Made by a program: the position numbers and the translations under genes. From contig NKPT01000030.1 of NCBI GenBank assembly GCA_002254845.1, forward strand, positions 1 to 41,424: DNA of 41,424 nucleotides, read 5' to 3'. This DNA is from Chloracidobacterium sp. CP2_5A (GTDB lineage: Bacteria; Acidobacteriota; Blastocatellia; Chloracidobacteriales; Chloracidobacteriaceae). A model generated the notes under the pieces. That model was not told the DNA's origin and made no database searches. It saw only the letters and a list, made by a program, of their open reading frames with translations. This document shows positions 15,633-26,708 of the stretch, piece after piece (the stretch's first letter is position 1; the number at the start of each line of letters is the position of its first letter).

Positions 15633-16399
15633 GGATGACGACAAACACTTGTAGTCCAGCCGCAGCGCGGCTCCGGCGTTGGCTTGGCGCCCCACTCTTC
15701 GGCGGACTCCTCGGCGGCTCGGTTGGCTTCGCGGCGCTCTTTGCGCCGCCGGTCGTCAGCGGAAAAGCTCAGGCGCCGGCGCGGCGGGAGTTTGTCGCTG
15801 ACCGCTTGGTGGCGATCGTCAACAGCGACGTGATCACGCAGAGCGACTTAGTGTGGCTTCTCGCCTTCGATCCAAGCGTCAGTCTCGTCTCGATTTCCGA
15901 CGCCGACTTGCAGCGCGCGCTGGCGGCGAAAATTGATCTGTTGCTGCTTTCGCAAGAAGCCGCCCGCTTTCCACTGGCCAGCCTGACGAGCGAGGAAGTC
16001 GCCGCTGCCAAGCAGCGGTTGATTAAGCGATTTTCATCGGAGGCCGTGTTCCGAGCGCGGCTGGAGCTGGTCGGGCTGGACGCCGAGACCTTCGACCGGC
16101 TCGTCCGCGAGCGGCTGCAGGTTGAGAAATACATCGGTTTCCGGTTTCAGACCTTCGCGCTCGTGACGGATGAGGATGTGCTCGACTACTACGAAACCAA
16201 GGTTCGCCCAGCCCTGGCGGCAGCGGGAACAGTGGCGCCGGAAATGCCGAATGAGGAGCAACGGGCGCTCATTGTCGAGATTTTGTCGCGGGAGCGGGCC
16301 GAGCGCGAGCAACAGCAGTGGCTTGAAGCGGCGCGGCGGCGGGCTGACATCGTTCCGCTGGCGCCCTATGCCAAGGCCGCCGCGCCGGAGCGTCCCTGA
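15629..16399 (+). CDS. SurA N-terminal-domain-like periplasmic chaperone
   Basis: A 256-residue protein with an N-terminal hydrophobic segment (about 17-40) that should be a signal peptide or anchor. A SurA-type helical chaperone domain follows: VADRLVAIVNSDVITQSDL is the standard SurA opening, with long helices to about residue 190. No parvulin PPIase domain follows, so it would act as a holdase for outer-membrane or periplasmic proteins without proline isomerase activity. The GTG start overlaps the murA stop; an ATG two codons later is an alternative. Coupling with murA suggests an envelope-biogenesis transcript. Confidence 0.8.
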   Translation: MRMTTNTCSPAAARLRRWLGAPLFGGLLGGSVGFAALFAPPVVSGKAQAPARREFVADRLVAIVNSDVITQSDLVWLLAFDPSVSLVSISDADLQRALAAKIDLLLLSQEAARFPLASLTSEEVAAAKQRLIKRFSSEAVFRARLELVGLDAETFDRLVRERLQVEKYIGFRFQTFALVTDEDVLDYYETKVRPALAAAGTVAPEMPNEEQRALIVEILSRERAEREQQQWLEAARRRADIVPLAPYAKAAAPERP

Positions 16400-16417
16400 G
16401 CGCGGCTCGCCCAAACG

Positions 16418-19084
16418 CTACTTAACCTCAAGCCAGTTTACGCCGATGCGCGCTTCCGCAACCAGCGGAACATTCAGCGTCGCCACGCCTTCCATCGCCG
16501 CCTTGACCAGCGCCGCCACGCCCGGCGCGTCCGTCGCCGGCGCTTCCAGTAACAGCTCGTCATGCACTTGCAACGCCAGTCGCGCCTGCGGAAACGCGCG
16601 CGGCAGCCGGTCGGCGACCGCGATCATGGCAAGCTTCATCAAGTCCGCGGCCGTTCCCTGAATCGGCGCGTTGATGGCTTCCCGCTCGGCGCGGGAGCGC
16701 GCCGTGAAGTTCCGACTTTGCAAATCCGGCATCCGGCGCAAGCGCCCGTAGAGCGTCCTGACGACGCCCGTCCGCCGCGCCTGTTCCGGCGTCTCGTCCA
16801 TGTAGCGCTTGATGCCCGGATAGGCGGCAAAGTAGGCGTCAATGGCCTTTTTGGCTTCCTTGCGCCCAATGCCGACGTTGCGCGCCAGCCCGTATGCCCC
16901 GACGCCGTACGCGATCCCAAAGTTGGTCGCTTTGGCGAGCCGCCGGGCCGCTCGCAGTTCCTCTGGCGTTTGCGCGCCGAAAACATCGCGCGCTGTTCGC
17001 TCGTGAATGTCCTCGCCAGCCCGAAACGCGGCCGTCATTCGCTCATCGCCGGTGATATGCGCCAGCAAGCGCAACTCAATCTGCGAGTAGTCGGCTGAAA
17101 TGAGCCGATGACCCTCCGCGGCGACAAAGGCCCGGCGCGCTCGGCGGCCCATCTCCGTTCGCACCGGAATGTTTTGCAAGTTCGGCCGCGCCGACGATAG
17201 TCGCCCAGTCGCCGTCACGGTCTGGGTGAATGTGGTGTGCAGGCGGCCGGTCTGCGGATTGACCAAGCGGGGCAGAACGGCGACGTAGGTGTTGAGCAGC
17301 TTCTCATGTTCCCGGTACTCGAGAATGAGCTTTGGCAAGTCATACTTTTCCGCCAGCTCCTCCAGCACATCCGCGCTGGTCGAGACTCGCCCGGTCGCCG
17401 TCTTCTTGGAGGTTTCGTAGTTGAGCCTTTCAAAAACCTCGGCCACCTGCTGCGGCGAGTTGATATTGAATTCCCCGCCCGCCAGCTCGTGAATCTCGGC
17501 CGTCAGGCGCTCCAGCTCGGCCCGCAGCTCGGCTTCAAGCTCCGCCAGCGCGGCCGGCTCGATGCGGACGCCCGCGCTCTCCATCTCGTAAAGCGTTGGA
17601 GCCAGCGGCAGCTCCATCGTTTCGTAAACGCTCAGCAGCCCCTCGTCGGTCAACTTCGCCCGCAGCGCCGTCCGCAGCCGCGACACGACATCCGCCGGGT
17701 CGAGTTGCGCATACGCGGCAGCGTCCAAGGCGAGATGCGCTTCAGCCAGCGCCTCCAGGGTCAGGCGCTCGGCTCTGACGCCCGGATCAAGCAGATAGCC
17801 GGCCAACAACGCGTCGTCAGTCAAGCTTTCAAAGCGGAAGGCGCGCGTCGGATCGAGCGCGCGCTCCGGCGGCGCTGCGCCATGGGGCGGACAGTTGATG
17901 AGATAGAGCGCCCGCTTGGCGTCGTAACAGGCTTTCTCGACCAGCCCGTTGGCGAGCGCGTCGAGCAGCGCCGCCGTCGTTTCCGCATCCAATAGGCTGC
18001 GTTCGAAACGCAGGGCGTGGCCGGGGCCAAACGACAGGCTGCCGCGCGTCATGACGCCCGCTTCGTCCTCAAAGTGAAACGCGAAGCGGTCGCGCGCATA
18101 GACGCTGTCAACGGCGCGGCGCAGCGCGTCCAAGCTTGAAAGCGATTCATAGCTTGTCGCAACTTCCGCCGCCGGCATCGGCGGCGGCGCTTTCGCCGGG
18201 CTCGCCAGCTGTTTGGCGAATTCGGCGGTCAGCGCCTTGAACTCCAGCCGGGAAAACAGGGCATGGCAGGCGGCCGCGTCTGGAGGTCGGCTGCGAAAGG
18301 CTTCGAGGTCGAGCGCGACGGGGGCTTCGCGGCAAATGGTCACGAGCCGCTTGGCCAGTCGAATCGTCGCCTGGTGATCGCGCAACGCCTCGCGGTAGGC
18401 TTTGCGCGACACTTCGGCGTACCGCTCCAGCGCCGCGTCCAGCGAGCCAAATTGACGAATGATTTGTACCGCGCCTTTTTCGCCAATGCCCGGCGCGCCG
18501 GGGATGTTGTCAGAGCTATCGCCCCACAGCGCCAAGACATCCGCGACCTGCTCCGGCGGGACGCCCATCCACGCCTCGACGCCGGCCGGGTCGCATAGGA
18601 CAAACTCGCCGGATTTGTTGTCCGAGCGCAGGATGCTGACCGCCTCGCCGACAAGCTGCGTCATGTCCTTGTCGTTGCTGACGATGACGGCTTCCAAGCC
18701 CTGCTCGACGGCTAGCCGCGCCAGCGTGCCAATGAGGTCGTCCGCCTCGTAGCCATCCGCCTTGACGCGCGAAATCCGCAGGGCGTCGCAGACTTCCTCG
18801 ATGACCGGAATCTGTTCCTGCAAGTCCTCTGGCATCTCGGCCCGGTGGGCTTTATACGTCTCGAGCCAATTCTTCCGAAACGAGGGCGCGGCCGAATCCA
18901 TGGCCACGACGATGTATTCCGGCGCATAGGCTTTCTGGAGCTTGCGGAGAATCGAAGTAAAGCCAAACACCGCGTTGGTGGGCTGGCCCGCCTGGGTCGC
19001 CAGCCCGCGCGCGGCGTAGTAGGCGCGATAGATATGCGCCATGGCATCCACTAAAAAAATGCGGCGGCGCGGCGCGGTGGTCAT
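16418..19084 (-). CDS. polA: DNA polymerase I
   Basis: Repair and Okazaki-fragment polymerase of 888 residues. The 5' nuclease domain opens with IFLVDAMAHIYRAYYA. The polymerase domain has motif A DYSQIELR (665-672), motif B with Lys718 in KATNFGIAYG, and motif C VHDEL (about 840). The central 3'-5' exonuclease-like domain (about 305-480) lacks the FDTET acidic motif; FHFED stands in its place. Proofreading is therefore probably absent, as in Taq and Bst polymerases. The start is the ATG before TTAPRRRIF; the frame is open 48 codons further but that stretch is not polymerase-like. A long 309-base gap separates it from purL upstream. Confidence 0.95.
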   Translation of the reverse strand: MTTAPRRRIFLVDAMAHIYRAYYAARGLATQAGQPTNAVFGFTSILRKLQKAYAPEYIVVAMDSAAPSFRKNWLETYKAHRAEMPEDLQEQIPVIEEVCDALRISRVKADGYEADDLIGTLARLAVEQGLEAVIVSNDKDMTQLVGEAVSILRSDNKSGEFVLCDPAGVEAWMGVPPEQVADVLALWGDSSDNIPGAPGIGEKGAVQIIRQFGSLDAALERYAEVSRKAYREALRDHQATIRLAKRLVTICREAPVALDLEAFRSRPPDAAACHALFSRLEFKALTAEFAKQLASPAKAPPPMPAAEVATSYESLSSLDALRRAVDSVYARDRFAFHFEDEAGVMTRGSLSFGPGHALRFERSLLDAETTAALLDALANGLVEKACYDAKRALYLINCPPHGAAPPERALDPTRAFRFESLTDDALLAGYLLDPGVRAERLTLEALAEAHLALDAAAYAQLDPADVVSRLRTALRAKLTDEGLLSVYETMELPLAPTLYEMESAGVRIEPAALAELEAELRAELERLTAEIHELAGGEFNINSPQQVAEVFERLNYETSKKTATGRVSTSADVLEELAEKYDLPKLILEYREHEKLLNTYVAVLPRLVNPQTGRLHTTFTQTVTATGRLSSARPNLQNIPVRTEMGRRARRAFVAAEGHRLISADYSQIELRLLAHITGDERMTAAFRAGEDIHERTARDVFGAQTPEELRAARRLAKATNFGIAYGVGAYGLARNVGIGRKEAKKAIDAYFAAYPGIKRYMDETPEQARRTGVVRTLYGRLRRMPDLQSRNFTARSRAEREAINAPIQGTAADLMKLAMIAVADRLPRAFPQARLALQVHDELLLEAPATDAPGVAALVKAAMEGVATLNVPLVAEARIGVNWLEVK

Positions 19085-19393
19085 AAGCGGTCGTCCTGTT
19101 TCGGAAGCGTTTGCGCGCCCGGCGCGCGCCTTCCGCCTTACTTGCGCGGACTGGCTTGCGCGGCTGAGCCGCCTTCCCCGCGCCTCGAAAGGCGGGGGCG
19201 CCCGCCATCCCGATTCTCTTCTCGTCATCAGGCGGGGACGCCGGGCCCTTGATAGCGGGTCGTCATCGGGGACGCCTCCTCAAGGCGGGGCGGCAAACAG
19301 GCGAGAGAAGGCGTTAGCGCGGCCGCGCTCCGCCGCTTCGCGTTGGCGCGGGCGCCATTGTTCCACGGTTGATACTCGCTTGTCAGCAAACAT
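19085..19393. other. 309-base gap between polA and purL, no gene seen
   Basis: The gap lies upstream of polA and should hold its promoter, but no convincing hexamer pair was found. It has a broken repeat: CGTCATC followed by GGGGACGCC occurs at 19223-19242 (with four extra bases between the parts) and at 19261-19276. Open frames here lack ribosome sites and protein-like patterns. Confidence 0.5.
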
Positions 19394-21688
19394 TCACAGA
19401 CTGAGCGCCGTTCGCCAGATGCGCTCCAGCTCGGCAATTGGCTCGTCCAGCGCGGCTTCTCCATCGATTTGCACCGTCAGCCGCTCTCCGCGGACGACGC
19501 CCAGCGCTTGGCACGGCACCCCATGGTCGCTGCACAGCAACTCGACTTCGTCGGCGCGCTGCGGCGCGACCACCACGAGCATGCGCCCCGGCGTCTCGCC
19601 AAATAGCAACCCCGCGCGCGAGAGTCCGGGCTTCGCGGACGACAAGCTGAGGTCCATGCCGGACGACGATTTGCCGTGAGCTGAAAAGCAAAGCTCGGCC
19701 AGCGCGATGAGCAACCCGCCATCCGCGCAGTCATGAGCCGCCGAAAACAGTCGCCGCCGCGCGCCTTCCAGAACGCACCGCTGAAGTCGGCGCTCGGCGA
19801 CAAGGTCGAGCGCCGACAGCGGCCCGACAATAGCCCCAAAGCGTCGCTTGACGTATTCCGTCCCGCCTAAATCCTCGCCGGCCGCGCCCAAAAGATAAAC
19901 GCTATCGCCCTCGGTCAGCGCGCGCGGCGCGATGACCGCCCGGACATCCTCGACCAGACCCACCGCGCCGATGACGGGCGTCGGGAAAATGCCGCGTCCT
20001 TCCGTTTCGTTGTAGAGGCTGACGTTGCCGCTCACGATGGGCGTTTCAAAGGCGCGCGCCGCCTCGCCCATCCCGGCGATGGCTTCGCGGAGCTGCCACA
20101 TGACTTCCGGCCGTTCCGGCGAGGCGAAGTTCAGGCAATTGGTCAAGCCAATCGGCTCCGCGCCAACGGCGACCAAGTTTCGGCAGGCTTCGGCGACGGC
20201 GAGCGCCGCGCCGCGCCGCGGCTCGATGAATACGTAGCGACCGTTGCCGTCCAGCGTCATGGCAATGGCCTTGCGGGTTTCCTTGATGCGGATGACAGCC
20301 GCATCCGCGCCCGGCAAGACGATCGTGTTGGTGCGCACCATGTGGTCGTACTGACGGTAAATCCACTGCCGCGACGCGAGGTTTGGCGCGCTAAGCAGCC
20401 GCCGCAGGTCGTCCCGGATTTCCGTTGGCGATAGCGCTCGCGCCGCCATCGGGAAAACCGTCGCCAGCTCGTCCTCGCGCGCCTGGCGTCGCTTGTCATC
20501 GTCGGCAAGCCACTCCGCCGGCGGCGCGGCCGGACGCTCATAACGCGGCGCGTCATCCGTTAGATAAGCGTTGGGAATGTCGGCGACCAGTCGGCCATGG
20601 TGATGAACGCGCAGCCGTTTGGTATCTGTCACGCGACCGACGACGACGGCGGCGAGGCCCCACTTGGCGAAGATTTCCTGCACCTCGCGCTCGCGTCCGC
20701 TGTCGGCGACGAGAAGCATGCGCTCCTGCGACTCGGACAGCATAATCTCGTAGGGCGTCATGCCCGTTTCACGTTGCGGTACTAGCGAGAGTTCAAGGTC
20801 AATGCCTGTCCCGGCGCGCGCGCCCATCTCGCAGCTGGATGACGTCAGCCCGGCCGCGCCCATGTCCTGAATGCCGACAATGCACCCGGCGCGCATGGCT
20901 TCCAGGCACGCTTCGAGAAGCAGCTTCTCGCAAAATGGATCGCCGACTTGGACGGTTGGGCGCTTGGCGAGAGCGTCGTCGTCGAATTCGGCCGAAGCCA
21001 TCGTTGCGCCGTGGATGCCGTCGCGTCCGGTTTTCGCCCCAACGTACACCACCGGGTTGCCAACGCCTGTCGCCGTGCCCAGGAAAATTTGATCGCGCCG
21101 AACAAGGCCCAGCGCGAACGCGTTGACGAGCGGATTGAGCGTGTAACAGTCCTCGAAATACACCTCGCCGCCAATGGTAGGGCAGCCAAAGGCGTTGCCG
21201 TAGTGAGCGATGCCCCGCGCGACGCCATCGAGCAGCGCCCGATTCCGCGCGCCTCGCTGCGGATCGTCGAGCGGCCCAAAGCGCAGGGAATTGAGCAGCG
21301 CGACGGGACGCGCGCCCATGGTGAAGACATCCCGCAGGATGCCGCCAACGCCGGTCGCCGCGCCCTGAAACGGCTCGATGAACGACGGGTGATTGTGCGA
21401 CTCGATCTTGAAGGCGACGCACCAGCCGTCGCCAATGTCAAGGATGCCGGCGTTTTCCCCGGGACCTTGCACGACGCGCGGGCCGGTCGTCGGAAGGGTT
21501 TTCAGGTACGCCCGCGAGGACTTGTAGGAGCAATGCTCCGACCACATGACGGAGAAAATGCCCAGCTCGACGAGCGTCGGCGTCCGCCCCAGAAGCTTGC
21601 GCAAGCGGGCGTATTCTTCAGTGGTTAGGCGGTGAAGCGCGAGAAGTTCGGGGGTGACGACAAGCTCAGTCGTGGAGTCAGGTGCCAT
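19394..21688 (-). CDS. purL: Phosphoribosylformylglycinamidine synthase subunit II
   Basis: ATP-dependent enzyme of purine synthesis that converts FGAR to FGAM with ammonia delivered by the separate PurQ glutaminase and PurS. The 764-residue length is that of the small, multi-subunit PurL type. Diagnostic segments are [11 protein letters not shown] (catalytic His52), the nucleotide loop [13 protein letters not shown] and [14 protein letters not shown]. purS and purQ are not in the window. A GGGAGA site lies about eleven bases upstream of the ATG. The gene is followed by polA on the same strand and preceded by parB with a parS site in the gap. Confidence 0.95.
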   Translation of the reverse strand: MAPDSTTELVVTPELLALHRLTTEEYARLRKLLGRTPTLVELGIFSVMWSEHCSYKSSRAYLKTLPTTGPRVVQGPGENAGILDIGDGWCVAFKIESHNHPSFIEPFQGAATGVGGILRDVFTMGARPVALLNSLRFGPLDDPQRGARNRALLDGVARGIAHYGNAFGCPTIGGEVYFEDCYTLNPLVNAFALGLVRRDQIFLGTATGVGNPVVYVGAKTGRDGIHGATMASAEFDDDALAKRPTVQVGDPFCEKLLLEACLEAMRAGCIVGIQDMGAAGLTSSSCEMGARAGTGIDLELSLVPQRETGMTPYEIMLSESQERMLLVADSGREREVQEIFAKWGLAAVVVGRVTDTKRLRVHHHGRLVADIPNAYLTDDAPRYERPAAPPAEWLADDDKRRQAREDELATVFPMAARALSPTEIRDDLRRLLSAPNLASRQWIYRQYDHMVRTNTIVLPGADAAVIRIKETRKAIAMTLDGNGRYVFIEPRRGAALAVAEACRNLVAVGAEPIGLTNCLNFASPERPEVMWQLREAIAGMGEAARAFETPIVSGNVSLYNETEGRGIFPTPVIGAVGLVEDVRAVIAPRALTEGDSVYLLGAAGEDLGGTEYVKRRFGAIVGPLSALDLVAERRLQRCVLEGARRRLFSAAHDCADGGLLIALAELCFSAHGKSSSGMDLSLSSAKPGLSRAGLLFGETPGRMLVVVAPQRADEVELLCSDHGVPCQALGVVRGERLTVQIDGEAALDEPIAELERIWRTALSL

Positions 21689-21792
21689 GCGCCGGCAATC
21701 TCCCAGGCGTAAACGTTCGCGGCATCAAAGCTGGCGATTCTAGCGACTTTGCGCGGATTGAGCGAGCGGCCGTCTCCGCTGGCTGCGCCGGC

Positions 21793-21806
21793 GTTTCACG
21801 TGAAAC
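21793..21806. promoter_or_regulatory. parS centromere-like site (perfect core)
   Basis: GTTTCACGTGAAAC is the palindromic core of the bacterial parS consensus bound by ParB. It lies in the gap between parB and purL. A second perfect copy is about 2 kb away. ParB loaded here would spread on neighbouring DNA and drive origin segregation with ParA. Confidence 0.92.
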
Positions 21807-21837
21807 GCGATGACCGCTGTCCGCGGCGACCGCGCGG

Positions 21838-22695
<858 letters not shown>

Positions 22696-23475
22696 GCGAA
22701 ATGACCTCCTTGGCCAGTTGCAGGTAGGCGTTCGCCCCCCGCGACTTGATATCGTAAAGAATGATGGGCTTGCCATGGCTGGGCGCTTCGGCGAGTCGAA
22801 CGTTGCGGGTGATAACCGTCTCAAAGACCTGCTTGCCGTAGAAGTCTCGCAAATCCGCCATGACCTGATTGGAAAGGTTGGTGCGCTCGTCAAACATCGT
22901 CAGCAAGAAGCCCTCGACCGCGAGCGTCGGATTGAAGCTCCGGCGGATGCGCGCCAGCGTGTCGAGCAGCTCCGAAACGCCTTCCAGCGCGAAGTATTCG
23001 CACTGAATTGGGACGAGCGCCGAGTCGGCGGCGCTAAGGGCGTTGATGGTCAGCAGCCCCAGGCTTGGCGGGCAGTCAATGATGATGTAGTCGTATTGCT
23101 TGCGACACCCCTCCAGAACGCGGCGCAGCGCAAACTCGCGCTCATCCAATCCAACCAGCTCGACCTCCGCGCCTGACAGATTCCGGTCGGCCGGAGCGAC
23201 GTGGAGCGCCGGCAGTTCCGTGGCTTGGATGACGTTGGCGAGCGGCTCGTCCAGGATGAGAGCGTGGTAGAGCGTGCGCCGCAGCGCCCCGCGCCGGATG
23301 CCCACGCCGCTGCTGGCGTTGGCCTGCGGATCGGCGTCCACCAGCAGCGTCCGCTGGTCATTGACGGCCAGGCTTGCCGCCAGATTAATGGCGGTGGTGG
23401 TCTTGCCAACGCCGCCCTTCTGGTTGGCAACGGCGATGATCTTTCCCATGCCGCCCCCCCTTGTTCGCGCTGAAA

Positions 23476-23491
23476 TGTGAAACGTGAAACA
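23476..23491. promoter_or_regulatory. Degenerate parS-like site
   Basis: TGTGAAACGTGAAACA differs from the 16-base parS consensus at three adjacent positions in one arm. It can also be read as GTGAAAC repeated twice in tandem. It lies between rsmG and the parA start, where ParB binding could autoregulate parAB. It may simply be a decayed site. Confidence 0.4.
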
Positions 23492-23574
23492 TTCGGCGGC
23501 GATTCAAGCGCGCAGTCGCGCCCGGTCTCGCCGGAGCGGCATTGTAGCGCAGGCTTTGAAGTCGCGTAAAAGGT

Positions 23575-24309
23575 TTAGTTCGCTCGCCGCGTCAGCATCG
23601 CCACGACTCGCCGCTCGCCGGTCGGCAGCGGATGCAGCCGCTCGACCACCCAGCCTTGCGGCGGGCGCCGCGCCAGCGCCGCCGCATCCGACGCGCCGAG
23701 CCAGAGCGCGGCGCTCGTCAGCGACGACAACTTCTTGAGGAGGCGCGGCAGGCGGCGCGGGCCGTCCTCGACGGCCCGCGCCACGACGCCGAGCGTTTCA
23801 CGTGAAACATCCGCCCCGCAACTCGCCAGCGCCCGCGGCGCCGTCCCCGGCTCAAACTCGCCGGCATAAACTTGCACGCGCGCGGTCAGTCCCAGCGCCG
23901 CGACGCAGTCCGCGAGAAACGCCGCCTTTTTGGCGCGGCGCTCCGTCAGGATAAAGCGCCAGTCCGGGCGGGCGATGGCAAGCGCCAGTCCCGGAAACCC
24001 GCCGCCGGAGCCGACATCCGCCCACAGGCTCGGCTGATTGCCCGCGAAGCCTGGCAGCGCCGCCAAAACATCAAGGTAGTGCCACCGAGCGGCCTCCGCG
24101 GGAGCAATGAGGCGCGTGAGGTTGAGCTGGGCGTTGGCCTCTCCCAGCAGGCGATAGTGCGTGACCAGCGCCGCGATTTGGGCGTCGTCAAGCGCGATGG
24201 CATGCGCGGTCAGCAGCGCCGCGAGCTGTGCGCGAAACATCGGAACCGCTTCCCCGGCCACAAAGACTCGCCGCGCCGCGGGCGTTTTCAAGGGCGATTC
24301 ATCCGCCAT
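23575..24309 (-). CDS. rsmG: 16S rRNA m7G methyltransferase RsmG (GidB)
   Basis: Methylates N7 of a guanosine in the 530 loop of 16S rRNA; loss of function in other bacteria gives low-level streptomycin resistance. The 244-residue protein has the SAM loop VGSGGGFPG at 99-107 and the RsmG segment NLTR near residue 63. Its coding sequence contains a perfect parS site. The ATG overlaps the fcl stop by 11 bases, so it is probably translated from the gmd-fcl transcript. An upstream in-frame extension runs inside fcl and was not used. Confidence 0.92.
   Translation of the reverse strand: MADESPLKTPAARRVFVAGEAVPMFRAQLAALLTAHAIALDDAQIAALVTHYRLLGEANAQLNLTRLIAPAEAARWHYLDVLAALPGFAGNQPSLWADVGSGGGFPGLALAIARPDWRFILTERRAKKAAFLADCVAALGLTARVQVYAGEFEPGTAPRALASCGADVSRETLGVVARAVEDGPRRLPRLLKKLSSLTSAALWLGASDAAALARRPPQGWVVERLHPLPTGERRVVAMLTRRAN
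23795..23808. promoter_or_regulatory. parS centromere-like site inside rsmG (perfect core)
   Basis: GTTTCACGTGAAAC, with flanking C and A, lies within the rsmG coding frame and encodes part of VSRET. parS sites inside rsmG or parAB are common in bacteria. Together with the site at 21793 it brackets parAB. Confidence 0.92.
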
Positions 24310-25231
24310 GGTTAGCGCAGTACCAGGCGTAGGTTGCCGCGACGCCTTCGCGGAGCGAAATTCGCGCCCGCCAGCCAAGCGCCTGAAGCCGGGACACGTC
24401 CAGCAGCTTGCGCGGCGTCCCGTCCGGCTTGGAAGCGTCGTAGACAATGTCGCCCGTATAACCCACGACCTCGCGAATCAAAGCCGCCAGATCGCGGATG
24501 GCGATGTCCTCGCCGACGCCGACGTTAATTAGCTCGCCGCTTTCATAGCGTTCCATGAGAAACACGGCGGCGTCGGCCAAATCATCCACATGCAGAAACT
24601 CGCGCCGGGGCGCGCCCGTTCCCCACACGGAGACGGTTGGCGCATTCGTCGCCTTGGCTTCGTGGAACTTCCGCAGGAGCGCCGCCAGAACATGGGACGA
24701 CGCCAGGTCAAAATTGTCGCCAGGACCGTATAAATTTGTCGGCATCAATGAGATAGCATTGAAACCATACTGTTTTCTATAAGCTTTGGCCATCGTTAGC
24801 CCGGCGATTTTAGCGACGGCGTATGGCTCGTTAGTCGGCTCAAGCGGTCCGGTCAGCAGGCAATCCTCCGCCATCGGCTGCGGCGCCAGCTTGGGATAAA
24901 TGCACGACGAGCCAAGAAAGAGCAGCTTTTTGACGCCCGACTGTCGCGCCGCCTCAATGACATGGGTCTGAATCAACAGGTTGTCTCGGATGAAGTCGCC
25001 GGGGCGCGTGTCGTTCGCCAGAATGCCGCCGACCTTGGCCGCCGCCAGAAAGACGTACGCCGGACGCTCTTCCGCGAAAAAGGCTTCCGCTTCAGCTTGG
25101 CGCGTCAAATCCAGCTCGGCGCGCGTCCGTAAAACCAGGTTGGCGAAGCCCTCGGCCTGAAGCTTGCGAACGATCGCCGAGCCAACCAGCCCGCGATGAC
25201 CGGCGACATAGATTTTGGCGTCTTTTTCCAT
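24299..25231 (-). CDS. fcl: GDP-L-fucose synthase
   Basis: Epimerase-reductase of the short-chain dehydrogenase superfamily (310 residues). It turns GDP-4-keto-6-deoxymannose into GDP-L-fucose with NADPH. The nucleotide-binding loop is GHRGLVGSA at 11-19, and the catalytic Tyr/Lys pair is in [19 protein letters not shown] is a GDP-fucose synthase signature. It follows gmd by 26 bases, and the two encode consecutive steps, supplying fucose for surface polysaccharide. An AAGGAC site precedes the ATG. Confidence 0.95.
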   Translation of the reverse strand: MEKDAKIYVAGHRGLVGSAIVRKLQAEGFANLVLRTRAELDLTRQAEAEAFFAEERPAYVFLAAAKVGGILANDTRPGDFIRDNLLIQTHVIEAARQSGVKKLLFLGSSCIYPKLAPQPMAEDCLLTGPLEPTNEPYAVAKIAGLTMAKAYRKQYGFNAISLMPTNLYGPGDNFDLASSHVLAALLRKFHEAKATNAPTVSVWGTGAPRREFLHVDDLADAAVFLMERYESGELINVGVGEDIAIRDLAALIREVVGYTGDIVYDASKPDGTPRKLLDVSRLQALGWRARISLREGVAATYAWYCANHGG

Positions 25232-25257
25232 GGGTCCTTTTCTTCTTCCGCCTGGCT

Positions 25258-26277
25258 CTACGGCGTGGCAGCGCGCACAATGGCCTCGCGTCGCGCCAGC
25301 TCAAGGTCATGGTCAACCATCCGCGCCACCAGCGCCGCAAACGAGACGCGCGGCTGCCAGCCAAGGCGCTCCCGCGCCTTGCTCGCGTCCCCCAGCAGGT
25401 GGTCAACCTCCGCCGGACGAAAGTAACGCGGGTCTATTTCGACGTAATCCCGCCAGTCAAGCGCGACGCGGGCGAAGGCGGCTTCGAGAAACTCGCGCAC
25501 CGAGTGCGCTTCGCCCGTCGCAATTACATAGTCGTCTGGCGACTCCTGCTGAAGCATCAGCCACATGGCTTCAACGTAATCGCCGGCAAAGCCCCAATCG
25601 CGCCGGGCGTCGAGGTTGCCAAGGTAGAGCTTGTTCTGAAGCCCGTGCTTGATGCGCCCGACCGCGCGCGTAATCTTGCGCGTCACAAAGGTTTCGCCGC
25701 GCCGCTCGCTTTCGTGGTTGAACAGAATGCCGTTGCAGGCGAAGAGCCCGTAGGCCTCGCGGTAGTTGACGGCGTACCAGTGCGCCGCCACTTTCGCCAC
25801 CGCGTAGGGGCTGCGCGGATAAAATGGCGTCGTTTCGCCTTGCGGCGGCGGCGCGGCGCCAAACATTTCCGACGAGCCGGCCTGGTAGTAGCGGACAGGC
25901 TTGCTAGTTCGCATCGTGTAATCGCGCAGCGACTCTAGCAGCCGAAGCGCGCCGGTGGCGACCACATCGCCGGTGTATTCAGCTTGCTCAAACGAGACTT
26001 TGACGTGCGACTGGGCGGCGAGATTATAGACTTCGTCCGGCTGGACGGCCTCGAGAATGCGCCGCAAGCTGGTGCTGTCAGCTAGATCGCCGTAATGGAG
26101 CGTCAACTGACGCAGCGGGTCATGCGGGTCGCGGTACAGATGGTCAATGCGCCCGGTGGAAAAGGAGCTGCTGCGCCGGACGACGCCATGCACGGCATAG
26201 CCCTTCGCCATCAAAAACTCCGTCAGATAGGAGCCATCCTGTCCGGTGATGCCGGTAACGAGTGCGACTTTCGTCAT
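25258..26277 (-). CDS. gmd: GDP-mannose 4,6-dehydratase
   Basis: First step from GDP-mannose toward GDP-fucose or GDP-rhamnose, NADP-dependent, cytoplasmic. The 339-residue protein begins [18 protein letters not shown], the exact Gmd type of Rossmann loop (GxxGxxG at 9-15). [14 protein letters not shown] and the Tyr/Lys pair in [10 protein letters not shown] are also typical. The frame is open another 38 codons upstream, but those residues do not resemble Gmd. It heads the gmd-fcl-rsmG-parAB run, behind a promoter-like sequence about 75-100 bases upstream. Confidence 0.95.
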   Translation of the reverse strand: MTKVALVTGITGQDGSYLTEFLMAKGYAVHGVVRRSSSFSTGRIDHLYRDPHDPLRQLTLHYGDLADSTSLRRILEAVQPDEVYNLAAQSHVKVSFEQAEYTGDVVATGALRLLESLRDYTMRTSKPVRYYQAGSSEMFGAAPPPQGETTPFYPRSPYAVAKVAAHWYAVNYREAYGLFACNGILFNHESERRGETFVTRKITRAVGRIKHGLQNKLYLGNLDARRDWGFAGDYVEAMWLMLQQESPDDYVIATGEAHSVREFLEAAFARVALDWRDYVEIDPRYFRPAEVDHLLGDASKARERLGWQPRVSFAALVARMVDHDLELARREAIVRAATP

Positions 26278-26350
26278 TCTTCGAAGCCTCAAAATCGCGC
26301 CAGCCGGCGCGGGGAGCGTCATCCGGCGGAGCCGCCGCGGCGAAAGGCCG

Positions 26351-26379
26351 AATGTGGCGACATTAATGCCCTTTGTCAA
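26351..26379 (-). promoter_or_regulatory. Candidate promoter of the gmd-fcl operon
   Basis: On the minus strand a perfect TTGACA (26379-26374) is followed after 17 bases by CACATT (26356-26351). The -10 is weak (three of six). The position, about 75 bases before gmd, is sensible. Confidence 0.45.
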
Positions 26380-26410
26380 AGCGACAGTCACGCCAAGTTA
26401 ATGCCTTGGG

Positions 26411-26439
26411 TTGACTTTTGAGCCTTTTTTCCTCAGCAT
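26411..26439 (+). promoter_or_regulatory. Candidate tRNA-Gln promoter
   Basis: TTGACT lies 17 bases before CAGCAT. The -35 matches five of six positions, the -10 three. The mature tRNA starts 30 bases after the -10, which leaves a short 5' leader for RNase P. Confidence 0.35.
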
Positions 26440-26468
26440 GGCAGCCACTGGCCGCGGTCAGTCCTTCT

Positions 26469-26542
26469 TGGGAGATCGTTCAATGGTAGGACATCTGGCT
26501 CTGAACCAGAGTATCGGGGTTCGAATCCCTGTCTCCCAGCCA
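26469..26542 (+). tRNA. tRNA-Gln (anticodon CTG)
   Basis: A 74-base tRNA folds completely. The 7-bp acceptor stem is TGGGAGA/TCTCCCA, the D stem GTTC/GGAC, the anticodon stem TCTGG/CCAGA with loop CTCTGAA, and the T arm CGGGG-TTCGAAT-CCCTG. The discriminator base is G. The anticodon CTG reads CAG. The 3' CCA is encoded. It lies between gmd and lpdA, and an intrinsic terminator follows within 20 bases. Confidence 0.97.
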
Positions 26543-26556
26543 ACTTCACGCGCTCA

Positions 26557-26586
26557 GAACGGATGCCAACCGGCATCCGTTCTTTT
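26557..26586 (+). terminator. Intrinsic terminator after tRNA-Gln
   Basis: A perfect 11-bp stem (GAACGGATGCC with its complement) closes a four-base AACC loop and is followed by TTTTGTT. This is a strong rho-independent terminator for the plus strand. Confidence 0.93.
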
Positions 26587-26708
26587 GTTGCGCGACAGAG
26601 GCGACTTGCGCCGCCGGCCTTTGGCGGCGGACGCGCCAACCTTCAGGGATGGCTTGCGCCTGGCGCCCCCCGCGCCCAGCGGCCATCCCGCGACATGAGG
26701 CGTTCACT

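Noticed and set aside
19085-19228. 48-codon N-terminal extension of polA
   Set aside because: It is not polymerase-like. The ATG next to TTAPRRRIFLVDA fits the family.
22696-22893. 66-codon N-terminal extension of parB
   Set aside because: It lies in the antisense-like reading of the parA end; a strong ribosome site supports the later ATG.
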